DNA from: Terracoccus sp. 273MFTsu3.1
GTDB lineage: Bacteria > Actinomycetota > Actinomycetes > Actinomycetales > Dermatophilaceae
Reading direction: 5' to 3'
Length of the DNA: 64,000 nt
Assembly: GCF_000383675.1 (NCBI RefSeq)
Contig: NZ_KB911820.1
Span: 806,001-870,000 of the forward strand
How positions within the stretch are numbered: position 1 is the stretch's first letter; each line of letters begins with the position of its first letter. The position numbers and the translations under genes are program-made. This document shows positions 18,515 to 26,734 of the stretch, piece by piece. The notes below the pieces were generated by a model. That model was not told the origin of the DNA. It did no database searches and saw nothing but the letters and a program-made list of their open reading frames with translations.

Positions 18515-19909
18515 ATGATCCCGCCCATGCCCCCGAGCGGTTACCGCGGCCTCAGCCTCTGGCACGACACGATCGACGACATCGAGCCGCGCCCCTCGCT
18601 CGACACCGACATCGACGTGGACGTCGCCGTCGTCGGGGCCGGCTACACGGGTCTGTGGACGGCCTACCACCTCGTCGCGGCCGACCCGACGATCCGGGTC
18701 GCCGTCATCGAGAAGGAGGTGGCCGGCTTCGGCGCCTCGGGCCGCAACGGCGGATGGTGCTCGGCCCTCTTCCCCGCCTCGCTCAAGCGGATGGCCGCCG
18801 AGCGCGGCCGGGAGGCGGCGGTGCGGATGCAGCACCTGCTGCACGACACGGTCGCCGACGTCGGCCGGATCGCCGACGCGGAGGGCATCGACTGCCACTT
18901 CGACCAAGGCGGCTACCTCTCGGTCGCGCGCAACCCGGCCCAGCTCGAACGGGTCCGCGAGGAGGTCGCCGACCACCGCGAGTGGGGCTTCGGCGAGGAC
19001 GACCACCGCCTCCTCGACGCGCACGAGGTCACCGCGGTCGCCGGTGTCAGCGACGCGCTCGGCGGCTCGTTCACCCCACACTGTGCAGCCATCCACCCGG
19101 CCCGCCTCGTCCGCGGGCTCGCCGACGCCGTCGAGCGCCGGGGGGTCGTCGTCCACGAGCGCACGACGGCCGTCGACGTGCGCAGCCACCGTGTGGTCAC
19201 ACCGCACGGCACCGTGCGCGCCGAGCACGTCGTCCTCGCCACCGAGGGCTACACGCCGACCGTCGCGGGCCGCCGGAGGGCCATCGCGCCGATCTACTCG
19301 CTCATGACGGCGACGGAGCCCCTGCCCGACGACACGTGGGCGCAGATCGGGCTCGACAAGCGCACGACGTTCGCCGACAACCGGCACCTGACGATCTACG
19401 GCCAGCGCACCCGCGACGGACGGATCGCCTTCGGCGGCAGGGGCGCCCCGTACCACTACGCCTCCAAGGTCTCCCCGCTCTACGACCGGGACGAGCGCGT
19501 CCACGCAGCGCTGCGCAGGATCCTCCTCGAGCTCTTCCCGGTCCTCGACGGCGTCACCTTCACGCATGCCTGGGGTGGCAACCTCGGCGTGCCACGCGAC
19601 TGGTTCCCGTCGGTCCGTCACGACCGACACACCGGCCTCGCCTTCGCGGGCGGCTACGTCGGAGACGGCGTGGCCACCTCGGCGCTCGCTGGCCGCACCC
19701 TGGCCGCGATGATCCGCGGCGACGACCCCGAGGGCCTGGCCACGCTCCCCTGGGCGGGGCGCACCTCACGCGACTGGGAGCCCGAGCCGCTGCGCTGGCT
19801 CGGCGTCAACGCCGTCACCGCGCTCATGACCTCGGCCGACTGGTCGGAGCGCCGCACCGGCCGCCCGTCGCGCGCCGCCTCGGCCTTCTGGACGGCGCTC
19901 GGCCAGTAG
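18515..19909 (+). CDS. FAD-dependent oxidoreductase, DAO/PuuB-like
   Basis: A 464-residue flavoenzyme. The dinucleotide-binding motif VVGAGYTGLWTAYHL is near residue 37, followed by VIEKEVAGFGASGRNGGW, the hallmark of D-amino-acid-oxidase-type enzymes such as gamma-glutamylputrescine oxidase. A C-terminal GGNLGVPRDWFPSV and AGGYVGDGVATSALAGRTLA complete the FAD site. The ATG follows a GGTGAGG ribosome-binding site. The 140-base gap to the divergent aminotransferase should hold both promoters. Confidence 0.82.
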   Translation: MIPPMPPSGYRGLSLWHDTIDDIEPRPSLDTDIDVDVAVVGAGYTGLWTAYHLVAADPTIRVAVIEKEVAGFGASGRNGGWCSALFPASLKRMAAERGREAAVRMQHLLHDTVADVGRIADAEGIDCHFDQGGYLSVARNPAQLERVREEVADHREWGFGEDDHRLLDAHEVTAVAGVSDALGGSFTPHCAAIHPARLVRGLADAVERRGVVVHERTTAVDVRSHRVVTPHGTVRAEHVVLATEGYTPTVAGRRRAIAPIYSLMTATEPLPDDTWAQIGLDKRTTFADNRHLTIYGQRTRDGRIAFGGRGAPYHYASKVSPLYDRDERVHAALRRILLELFPVLDGVTFTHAWGGNLGVPRDWFPSVRHDRHTGLAFAGGYVGDGVATSALAGRTLAAMIRGDDPEGLATLPWAGRTSRDWEPEPLRWLGVNAVTALMTSADWSERRTGRPSRAASAFWTALGQ

Positions 19910-19955
19910 GCCGGCGGGTCCGTGGGCGCGTGACGAGCCGCCGTGTGGGGTCGGC

Positions 19956-20777
19956 TCAGGCGCGGTGCGCGCGGTAGGCGCCGTCCGTCAGAACCGGCAC
20001 GAGCGACGACGCGTCGAGCTCCGCCGCGACCGCCACGTCGTCGGGCCAGCCCTGCTCGACGAGCTCGCGGCCGCTCGCGCACGCGTGCAGGGCCTCGCCG
20101 ACCCGGTGCTCCACGGCGAGCCACGCCGCGCCGGCGGCCTCGGCCTCGGGGCTGAGCAGCAGGGGTCCGCCTCGGTGCTCGAGGAGGCCGGCCAGGGCGG
20201 CGACGACGGCTCCCGCACCCCACAGGTCCTCGACGGCGGGCCGCAGGGACCCGTCGGGCCAGCGCTCACCGGACGGGACGACGAGGACCGCCGGCTGCGA
20301 CGCCGGACCGTGCGACCGCCGGGACGTGTCGAGCCAGTCGACGAGCCAGGCGGCCACCGCGGCACGGTTGCGCAGCGAGGCCGCCACGACGTCGGCCCCG
20401 GCGCCGGCCAGCACGGCGGTGGTCGTCGAGCCGTTGGGCGAGGGCAGGACGAGGTCGCCGACGGCTCCCGCCGTGCGGATCGAGGCAGGAGACAGGCTGA
20501 TGCCACCCTCGACGCGAGCCTCTGACCGACCCCGGGCGAGCGTCGCGCCGAGCCCGTCGGCGAAGGCCCGGGCCGACTCGTCCTTCCACCGGTAGGGGTG
20601 CACCCGGATGCCTGCGTCGACGGCGACGGACACGCACGTCGTGAAGCTGAGGACGTCGACGACGACCGCGCACACGGGCGAGCCCGCGGCGACGGCATAC
20701 GCCGTCATGGCCTCCGCGGCGGTGGGCCCCCAGTCGAGGCGGACGACGTGCCGGTCCTGCGCGTGCCACTGCTGCAT
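19956..20777 (-). CDS. 2-phosphosulfolactate phosphatase family protein (ComB-like)
   Basis: A 273-residue protein of the ComB family, named for a Mg-dependent phosphatase of coenzyme M synthesis but widespread in bacteria without that pathway. Family motifs visible are VVVDVLSFTTCVSVAVDAG, VLPSPNGSTTTA, and CASGREL near the C-terminus with the conserved WPDDVAVAAELD segment. No other coenzyme M genes are in the window, so the real substrate in this organism is not known. Confidence 0.75.
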   Translation of the reverse strand: MQQWHAQDRHVVRLDWGPTAAEAMTAYAVAAGSPVCAVVVDVLSFTTCVSVAVDAGIRVHPYRWKDESARAFADGLGATLARGRSEARVEGGISLSPASIRTAGAVGDLVLPSPNGSTTTAVLAGAGADVVAASLRNRAAVAAWLVDWLDTSRRSHGPASQPAVLVVPSGERWPDGSLRPAVEDLWGAGAVVAALAGLLEHRGGPLLLSPEAEAAGAAWLAVEHRVGEALHACASGRELVEQGWPDDVAVAAELDASSLVPVLTDGAYRAHRA

Positions 20778-20797
20778 GGCACCAACCTAGGGGCGGC

Positions 20798-21589
20798 TCA
20801 GCCGCCGAACGTCTGGGTCCAGTACGTGCCGTAGGTGCCGCCGGTCGCGTAGCCGACGCCGATGTCCCGGTAGGTGCAGTCCAGGATGTTCGCCCGGTGC
20901 CCGGGACTCGCCATCCAGCTGCGCATGACCTCCTGGGCGCTCACCTGACCGGCCGCGATGTTCTCGGCGATGGCGCCGCCGTCGTAGCCGGCGGCGCGGA
21001 TGCGCTCGGCGAAGGTCACCCCGTCGGGGCTCGTGTGCGAGAAGTAGTCGCGGCTCGCCATGTCGTCGCTGTGACCCTGCGCAGCGCGCCGGAGGGCGGC
21101 GTTCGCCGACACCGGGCCGCAGCCGGCGCGGGAGCGCTCGACGTTGACGAGGGCCACGACCTGCTGGGCGACGCCGGCCCGTGGTGGGGGTGCCGGTCTC
21201 GAGGTGGCCGACGGCCGCGGGAGGGAGTCCTCCGTCGGCGTCGGCACCGTGACGAGCGGAGCCGGTGCGCGGGTGGTGAGCGACGGTTCCGGCGAGGCGG
21301 TCGGGGATGCGGTCGGGCCGGTGGTCGGGGCGGTGGTCGGGGATGCGGTCGGGGTGGTGGTCGAGGTCGCCGACGGCGTGCGGCCGGTCTCCGTGGCGTC
21401 GGCGACGCGGCTGCTCGGGGTGACCACCGGTACCGAGGGCGTGGACGGCGTCGACGGGTGGCCGGGGCGCAGCCCACCGGACTCGTGGAGGATCGCGAAG
21501 CCGCCTCCGACGAGCAGCGCAGACACCGTCAGGGTCACCACCGCGGCGCGCCGCGACCCCATGGCCGCGGGATCGGTGTGCCGTCCCAT
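20798..21589 (-). CDS. Secreted CAP/SCP-domain protein
   Basis: A 263-residue exported protein: a basic N-terminus, one hydrophobic segment (VVTLTVSALLVGGGFAIL), a Ser/Thr/Pro-rich linker of about 110 residues, then a CAP domain. The domain has VALVNVERSRAGC, RAAQGHSDDMASRDYFSH with the metal-site histidines, AENIAAG, SWMASPGHRANIL and DIGVGYATG, all CAP hallmarks. Cysteines at GCGP and LDCTY likely pair. It starts after a low-complexity linker, suggesting a wall-spanning position. Role unknown. Confidence 0.85.
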   Translation of the reverse strand: MGRHTDPAAMGSRRAAVVTLTVSALLVGGGFAILHESGGLRPGHPSTPSTPSVPVVTPSSRVADATETGRTPSATSTTTPTASPTTAPTTGPTASPTASPEPSLTTRAPAPLVTVPTPTEDSLPRPSATSRPAPPPRAGVAQQVVALVNVERSRAGCGPVSANAALRRAAQGHSDDMASRDYFSHTSPDGVTFAERIRAAGYDGGAIAENIAAGQVSAQEVMRSWMASPGHRANILDCTYRDIGVGYATGGTYGTYWTQTFGG

Positions 21590-21664
21590 GTGCGCCTTTC
21601 GTCGTCCAGCGAGCGGTACCTTACGCGCCCCCCGGCCACGCGTGGACGATGGGCGCGCCCGGGC

Positions 21665-22072
21665 TCAGCCGGCGTCGAGCTCGCGCACGAGGCGGGCCGG
21701 TGCCGTCAGTCGGTAGGATGCGTCGACGAGCTCGGCGACCTCCTGCCAGTCGACCTCCTCCGGCGGGCCGCACGCACGCAGGTCGAGCCCGACCCAGCCG
21801 GAGGGACCGACGTAGGCGGGGTCGTAGAAGCGTCCGTCACCGAGCAGGGCCGGCCGCTCGGCGGCGTCGGGGAGCACGAGGACCGACTGCCGGTAGGGCT
21901 CCGGGTCGTGGTCGCCCTTGACGGTGCCGCCGTAGGTGAGGAAGACCTTCGTCGTGAAGAAGCTCGGCCGCCCGTGCGAGACCTTCTCGTCGGCGCCCGG
22001 CAGCGCCAGACAGATCTCGCGGACCCGGGCCAGGTAGGGGTCCGCGCCGTCGAACATCAGGGGGTGGGCCAC
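21665..22072 (-). CDS. MmcQ/YjbR-family protein
   Basis: A 135-residue protein of the MmcQ/YjbR fold (a double-wing DNA-binding-like fold). It opens with AHPLMFDGADPYLARVREI, a start common in actinobacterial members, which is why GTG 22072 is preferred to ATG 22057. The core EKVSHGRPSFFT, YGGTVKG and GWVGLDL are conserved. Biochemical role unknown for this family. Confidence 0.78.
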   Translation of the reverse strand: MAHPLMFDGADPYLARVREICLALPGADEKVSHGRPSFFTTKVFLTYGGTVKGDHDPEPYRQSVLVLPDAAERPALLGDGRFYDPAYVGPSGWVGLDLRACGPPEEVDWQEVAELVDASYRLTAPARLVRELDAG

Positions 22073-22110
22073 CCGACCACGGTAGGGCCGGCGCACCCCT
22101 GGGAGGTGCC

Positions 22111-22812
22111 TCAGGCGCCGCAGACTCCGCCGCAGCCACCCGCGCCGCAGCCGCCGCCGCACCCGCCCGCCGCGACGGGCTCCGGCACCTCGTGCCTGGT
22201 CGACCACGCGGTCTCGAGGGCCTGGGTGAAGACCTCGACGGGCTGGGCGCCCGAGACGCCGTACTTCCGGTCGAAGACGAAGAAGGGGACCGACTCGATG
22301 CCGAGCATCTTGGCCGTCGCCTCGTCGCTGCGCACGTGGTTGCCGTAGTCGTCGGAGTCGAGCATGGCGCGCACGGCGCCGTCGTCGAGACCGATCTCGG
22401 TCGCGAGCCGCACGAGCACCTCGTGGTCACCGACCGCGAGGCCGTCGGTGAAGTAGGCGCGCATGAGGCGCTCGTGGGCGGCGTCGGCCAGTCCCTGCTC
22501 GGCGGCGAGGTGGACGACCCGGTGGGCGTCGAACGTGTTGCCGTAACGGGCCTGCTCCCAGTTGAACGTGAGGCCCAGCTCGGCAGCCGCCGCGGCCATC
22601 GACCGGTGCTGCGCGACGGCCTGCTCGCGCGTCGTGCCGTACTTGGCCGCCACGAGGTCGACGAGCGCGACGTCCGGGGCCGGCTCGGCTCCGCGGTCGA
22701 GCTCGAAGCTGTGCCACGTCACCTCGACCTCGTCGGCGTGCTCGAACTGCGCGAGCGCGCCCTCGAGGCGGCGCTTGCCGAGGTAGCAGAACGGGCACAC
22801 GATGTCGGACCA
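22111..22812 (-). pseudogene. DsbA/FrnE-like thiol oxidoreductase, N-terminus cut off by prophage insertion
   Basis: A thioredoxin-fold DsbA-family protein. The frame begins WSDIVCPFCYLGKR, where CPFC is the redox active site; family members normally have about ten residues before WSD. Upstream the frame passes into phage DNA (codons for T-S-F) and meets a TAG at 22824-22822, so the native start codon is missing. A GTG inside IVCPF (22800) could in principle restart a shortened protein with the active site at its very end. The C-terminal tail is extremely Gly/Cys-rich (GGCGGGCGAGGCGG). The missing N-terminal codons should be at attR. Confidence 0.85.
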
Positions 22813-22830
22813 GAAACTGGTCTAAACTGC
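22800..22830. other. attL junction
   Basis: Host codons for WSDIV end at 22812 and phage sequence follows. A perfect inverted repeat GACCAG-AAA-CTGGTC (22808-22822) straddles this point, in keeping with the dyad-type crossover sites of large serine integrases. The integrase gene begins 40 bases further in. The exact core dinucleotide cannot be fixed without attR. Confidence 0.65.
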
Positions 22831-22862
22831 TACCCAGAACCGGTTCCGGAAAATGGGGAGAA

Positions 22863-24509
22863 ATGGCCACCAAGAAGAAGCGTAGTGCGTTCAAGCGGCG
22901 AGGCAACCGCGTCATCATCTACATCCGAGTGTCGGACACCACGGGCCGCGAGGACCGCCTCATCTCGCACAAGGTGCAGGAGGACCAGTGCGCGCGGCTC
23001 AGCCAGCGCGAGGGGCTGGACGTCATCGACGTCATCAGCGACATCGACCTCTCTGGCCGGACCTCCGAGAAGCGCGCCATCCGGAAGATCATCGACCGCA
23101 TCGAGCGGGGCGAGGCCGACGGCGTCGTCGTCTGGAAGATCAGCCGCTGGGGGCGCAACACCATCGACTCGATGCTCAACATCGGGGAACTGCAGGACGC
23201 GGGTGGCTTCATCGCTTCGGCCTCCGAGAACCTCGATGAGATCGACACCCCGGCGGGCAAGTTCCAGTTGACCGTCCTGCTCGCCATCGCCCAGATGTAC
23301 TCGGACGAGATCGGCAAGACGTGGGCCAACATCCATGACTACCGGGTCACCAACGGCAAGACGCACAACGGCTCCCCTCGGCTGGGATACGTCTACGCCA
23401 AGCACATCCCGGAGGACGCCGTCGACCGCTACCCGATGCCGGAGGGCGCGGACTACGCGGTCGACCCGGAGACGGGTCCATGGGTGCGCAAGGCCTTCGA
23501 GTGGTACGCCGCCGGGGAGTCCTACCCCGAGATCGTCCGTCGGCTAGAGGCAGCCGGGATCAAGTCGGTGCGGGGCAACCCCATCCGGGTCACGTCCCTG
23601 CGCGGCACGCTGGAGAGCGGCTTCGCTGCTGGGCTCGTGGTGGACCGTCGCGGAGAGGATGTCGAGTACCGCCCCGGCAAGCACGAGGCGCTTGTGTCGC
23701 CGGAGACGTGGGAAGCCTGCCTCCAGCGTGCGAAGAAGAAGTCGGACCCTCGGACCAAGTCCGCCCCGTTCAGGCTCGCAGGGCTGCTGTTCTGTGGCAC
23801 CTGCGGGACGCGCATGGTGGCCCAGTGGCGCACCAACAAGAGGACCCAGAAGAAGTACCGCTTCTTCCGGTGCGGGCGCGTCCAGAAGACCTCCCGGATG
23901 GTCTGCCCGGCCCCCGCACTGGTCGACGAGACCCGCGCCGAGAAGACGATGCTGGAGTGGCTGCGCGAGAACGCCGAGGGTGAGTCGGCGAAGAACACTG
24001 AGATGTCGCGAGCCATGGCCGTCGACCGCGCGGAGGTGGACCTGACCAAGATCGACAAGGAGATCTCGCGGCTCGACCGCTCCATGCTGCGCCTCTACAA
24101 CGAGTACGAGGCGGGCCGCGTGGCGCAGCACGTCTACAAGTTGAAGGAGACGGAGATCCTCGAACAGCGCGAGCGACTCGAAGCCGCCAAGGACAGTGCC
24201 AACATCGCCGTGAAGGTCAACGCCATCCCATCCCTCACGGTCTTCGGGGCAGTGCTCGCAGGCTGGGAGCGCCTCTCTCCCGCCGTCATGAACGAAGCGC
24301 TGCAGGCAGTGGTCGGGGAGGTGCTCGTCTACAAGGCGGACCAGCGGTGGGCCCGCTCGCGCCTGCGCGTTGTAGGACAGTGGGAGGACATGGTGTCCCC
24401 GGGTCTTCGTGACCGAATGCGCGAGGTCCAAGAGGAGGCCAAGCGTCAGGCTGCCGAGGAGGTCAACTGGAAGCCGCTGGCGGCGAAGGCGGATCTGACC
24501 GCAGTCTGA
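22863..24509 (+). CDS. int: Large serine recombinase (phage integrase)
   Basis: A 548-residue integrase that recombines attP with the attB in the DsbA-like gene. The catalytic serine is in IIYIRVSD (Ser24), the resolvase core continues through VVWKISRWGRN and LAIAQMYSDEIG, the recombinase domain spans about residues 170-300, a zinc ribbon has LFCGTCGTRM and the later cysteines in RCGRV and MVCPAP, and a coiled-coil follows (residues about 375-450). GGGGAGAA precedes the ATG. It directly abuts attL, as is usual, and is followed by a strong terminator. Confidence 0.95.
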   Translation: MATKKKRSAFKRRGNRVIIYIRVSDTTGREDRLISHKVQEDQCARLSQREGLDVIDVISDIDLSGRTSEKRAIRKIIDRIERGEADGVVVWKISRWGRNTIDSMLNIGELQDAGGFIASASENLDEIDTPAGKFQLTVLLAIAQMYSDEIGKTWANIHDYRVTNGKTHNGSPRLGYVYAKHIPEDAVDRYPMPEGADYAVDPETGPWVRKAFEWYAAGESYPEIVRRLEAAGIKSVRGNPIRVTSLRGTLESGFAAGLVVDRRGEDVEYRPGKHEALVSPETWEACLQRAKKKSDPRTKSAPFRLAGLLFCGTCGTRMVAQWRTNKRTQKKYRFFRCGRVQKTSRMVCPAPALVDETRAEKTMLEWLRENAEGESAKNTEMSRAMAVDRAEVDLTKIDKEISRLDRSMLRLYNEYEAGRVAQHVYKLKETEILEQRERLEAAKDSANIAVKVNAIPSLTVFGAVLAGWERLSPAVMNEALQAVVGEVLVYKADQRWARSRLRVVGQWEDMVSPGLRDRMREVQEEAKRQAAEEVNWKPLAAKADLTAV

Positions 24510-24520
24510 CGGGTAACGCA

Positions 24521-24554
24521 AGAGCCCCAACCGGGAATCACCGGTTGGGGCTCT
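24521..24554 (+). terminator. Strong terminator after integrase
   Basis: AGAGCCCCAACCGG, six-base loop, CCGGTTGGGGCTCT: a perfect 14-bp stem 12 bases after the integrase stop. Its other side faces the 3' end of the minus-strand pair, so it probably ends transcription from both directions. Confidence 0.85.
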
Positions 24555-24560
24555 CGTGTG

Positions 24561-24689
24561 TCACGCGGCCTCCGCCATCTCCTGCTCTGGGGCGGGGAGG
24601 TCGCCCTGTTGATGAAGTTCGACGAGCGCGGGGCCCATGATGGCCCAGAAGCGGTTCCAGCACTGTTCCTTGTCCATGGCCGGAACCAT
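24561..24689 (-). CDS. Small phage protein, unknown
   Basis: A 42-residue protein, helical and acidic at the C-terminus (LPAPEQEMAEAA), with an aromatic core CWNRFWAIMGPAL. The ATG at 24689 follows the TGA of the upstream gene by one base (TGATATG), so it is translationally coupled; a second ATG at 24677 is also possible. It is one of only two minus-strand genes in the prophage part of the window. Not recognised. Confidence 0.55.
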   Translation of the reverse strand: MVPAMDKEQCWNRFWAIMGPALVELHQQGDLPAPEQEMAEAA

Positions 24690-24690
24690 A

Positions 24691-25197
24691 TCAGACAACC
24701 GGAACAGTGGTCCCGCTTGCCATGCGTGCGGCCCGCTGGGCTGCGATCTGCTCGCGCTGGTAGTCGGCAGCCTCCCGGTGGGTCGCGGGGGTGCCAGAGA
24801 CGCGCACGGCGTCGAACTGCTCACCTGCCAGCAGCGACGTGGCCGCGCGGTGGGTACCCGACAGCAGGACCTCGCGGTCCCGGACAGTGTCATGGAAGAC
24901 GACGGGGTGCTGGTTGCCCGCCTGATGCGCGTCGGCGAAGAGAGTGCCGGGGTTCTTCATGTAGTGCTCGACACCTGCCCGGGTCAGCCCCGGCTGGCTT
25001 CCGTGAAGGTTGCGGGGGTCGACCTTCACCATGTGGGCCTCGGGGTTGGCCAGCGCCTCGTCGACCATGCGCGGGTCGAAGGTGCGGTGGGTGCGGGAGG
25101 GGGACGCCTGCGGGAAGGGGGAGACAGTGGTCGGAGACCCGTCCGGGAACATCTTCTCGACGGAGCCTGCGCCCCAGAACTGGGCCGTTCGTGACAT
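24691..25197 (-). CDS. ParB-like N-terminal fold protein (tentative), unknown function
   Basis: A 168-residue phage protein. The middle contains VDPRNLHGSQPGLT, HPVVFHD, and VLLSGTHRAATSLLAGEQFDAVRV; a basic residue inside an SGTHRAA motif followed by a helix is the layout of ParB/Srx nuclease-like domains. The tail is basic and helical (YQREQIAAQRAARMA). GAGGT precedes the ATG. It is transcribed away from the late genes, from the divergent palindrome at 25226-25253, so a role in lysogeny or superinfection control is possible but unproven. Confidence 0.55.
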   Translation of the reverse strand: MSRTAQFWGAGSVEKMFPDGSPTTVSPFPQASPSRTHRTFDPRMVDEALANPEAHMVKVDPRNLHGSQPGLTRAGVEHYMKNPGTLFADAHQAGNQHPVVFHDTVRDREVLLSGTHRAATSLLAGEQFDAVRVSGTPATHREAADYQREQIAAQRAARMASGTTVPVV

Positions 25198-25225
25198 GGG
25201 TGACCTCTCGTGGTTCACTTGTGGA

Positions 25226-25253
25226 GTCAATCAGTACAAGGGTACCGATTGAC
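25226..25253. promoter_or_regulatory. Divergent operator-like palindrome
   Basis: GTCAATCAGTAC, AAGG, GTACCGATTGAC: arms of 12 bases with one mismatch around a 4-base centre. Each arm ends outward in TTGAC, a -35-like element, one for each direction. It lies between the minus-strand gene at 25197 and the plus-strand gene at 25287. The right arm matches the repeated phage element YGTCAACCGGATC in reverse. Confidence 0.6.
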
Positions 25254-25286
25254 ACGCAACGCTTTCCGAATCTGAAAGGCCCCACC

Positions 25287-26705
25287 TTGGCCCTCTCGAC
25301 ACCCGGACTGCGCGGGCTCTACGAGTCCGACGCCCGTGTCCGAAAAGCCCTCGACTCCGATCAACCCTCGCCCGAGGTGGCCCGCTACCTCGCGGACGCC
25401 GGGTACCAGACCAGCGAGCGGGCGGTGAGACGGCTGCGGGCTCGGGTGGCTCATCCCGACGGGCGGCTGACGCCCAACTCGATCCCGGACCGGCTCATCG
25501 AGAGCCAGAGCAAGAAGCGCATCGAGGGCAGTGCCTCCCTGAAGGACGGCGGCAAGGAGGGGACCTTCGAGGTCCGCCTCCCGGAGCCCATCGTCAACGA
25601 CAACTGGGACCACGTCTTCGAGCACTTCAACCTCGACCCCGAGAAGTTCTTCATCGTCGGCGACACCGTCAACATGAAGATGTCGAAGTGGGAGCAGTCC
25701 AAGCGCACCGAGGACGGCGACCGCGACATGGCGCAACTGAGCGCCTACTCCTACTCGGCCGCGTTCAAGCGCCGCAGCGACGAGGCCATCCGGCCCGAGG
25801 TCTTCGAGCAGTGGCGCATGCAGATCCTCGACCGCCCGTTCGAGCCGGTGCTTCATACGAGGCTCGCGATCCCGCGAGGCACGTACGACCTGAACATCGC
25901 AGACCCGCAGTTGGGCAAGAAGGGCACGGCCGAGGCCGTCGAGAACTGGCAGCGCGGTGTGCGCTGTCACAAGGAAGAGATCAAGCGCCTGACGGCCTTC
26001 GGGACGCCCGTGGAGCGCGTGCACGTCGCGTGGCTCGGTGACGAGACCGAGGGCGTCGCGAACAACTACGGCAACCAGCCCCACACGGTGGAGTTGAACC
26101 AGACGCAGCAGTTGGAGTTGGACTTCGACCTGCGCATGTGGACGCTGCGAGAGTTGCTCGAACTCGGCATCCCCCTCTCGGCGTCCTCCGTCATCTCCAA
26201 CCACGGCGAGTGGACGCGCAATGGGTCCAAGGACGTCGTCACGACGAAGAACGACAACGCCAGCACCCACATCGCCCGGCAGGTGCAGAAGGCCTTCGCG
26301 ACGCTGGAGCCCTTCGGCATCCCGCACATCGACTGGACCATCGGCGAGGACCACCCGGGCATCGTCGTCAACCTGTCCGGGATCGACACCTACTTCTCCC
26401 ACGGCTACATCGAGAAGGGTCGTGGGCAGTCCACGGAGATCCGCACCAAGGCAGCCATCGAGCGCCAGATCCTAGGCGACACGCCGCGATTCGGGCCCGT
26501 TCCGCTCTGGATGATGGCCCACTACCACCACTTCTACGCGCAGGAGTTCGAGGGCCGCACGCTCTTCGGCATGCCCGCGCTGGAGGCCGAGCGCTCGTCC
26601 GAGTACATGCTCCACCAGTTCGGCGTATGGAGCCCTTCCGGCATGTTCGGGGCAGTGGTCGGCGACCACCTCGCTCGCGGCTGGTCCAACGTCAACGTCT
26701 TCTAA
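25287..26705 (+). CDS. Metallophosphoesterase-like phage protein with N-terminal helix-turn-helix
   Basis: A 472-residue protein. Residues about 5-55 look like a helix-turn-helix (SPEVARYLADAGYQTSERAV). The C-terminal half follows calcineurin-like phosphoesterase order with some altered motifs: NIADPQLG, VAWLGDETEG, VISNHGEW and MMAHYHHF correspond to the D-x, GDxxE, GNH and GHxH metal-binding blocks. The TTG start at 25287 is chosen because GAAAGG lies seven bases upstream; no ATG fits. Relatives occur in actinophages; nuclease or phosphatase activity is inference. Confidence 0.68.
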   Translation: MALSTPGLRGLYESDARVRKALDSDQPSPEVARYLADAGYQTSERAVRRLRARVAHPDGRLTPNSIPDRLIESQSKKRIEGSASLKDGGKEGTFEVRLPEPIVNDNWDHVFEHFNLDPEKFFIVGDTVNMKMSKWEQSKRTEDGDRDMAQLSAYSYSAAFKRRSDEAIRPEVFEQWRMQILDRPFEPVLHTRLAIPRGTYDLNIADPQLGKKGTAEAVENWQRGVRCHKEEIKRLTAFGTPVERVHVAWLGDETEGVANNYGNQPHTVELNQTQQLELDFDLRMWTLRELLELGIPLSASSVISNHGEWTRNGSKDVVTTKNDNASTHIARQVQKAFATLEPFGIPHIDWTIGEDHPGIVVNLSGIDTYFSHGYIEKGRGQSTEIRTKAAIERQILGDTPRFGPVPLWMMAHYHHFYAQEFEGRTLFGMPALEAERSSEYMLHQFGVWSPSGMFGAVVGDHLARGWSNVNVF

Positions 26706-26734
26706 TCCCATTACCGAATAAGGAGATTCACCAA

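Noticed and set aside
24521-24554. The stem after integrase as attP arm or repeat.
   Set aside because: It is a simple perfect stem-loop between two convergent 3' ends, so a bidirectional terminator explains it.
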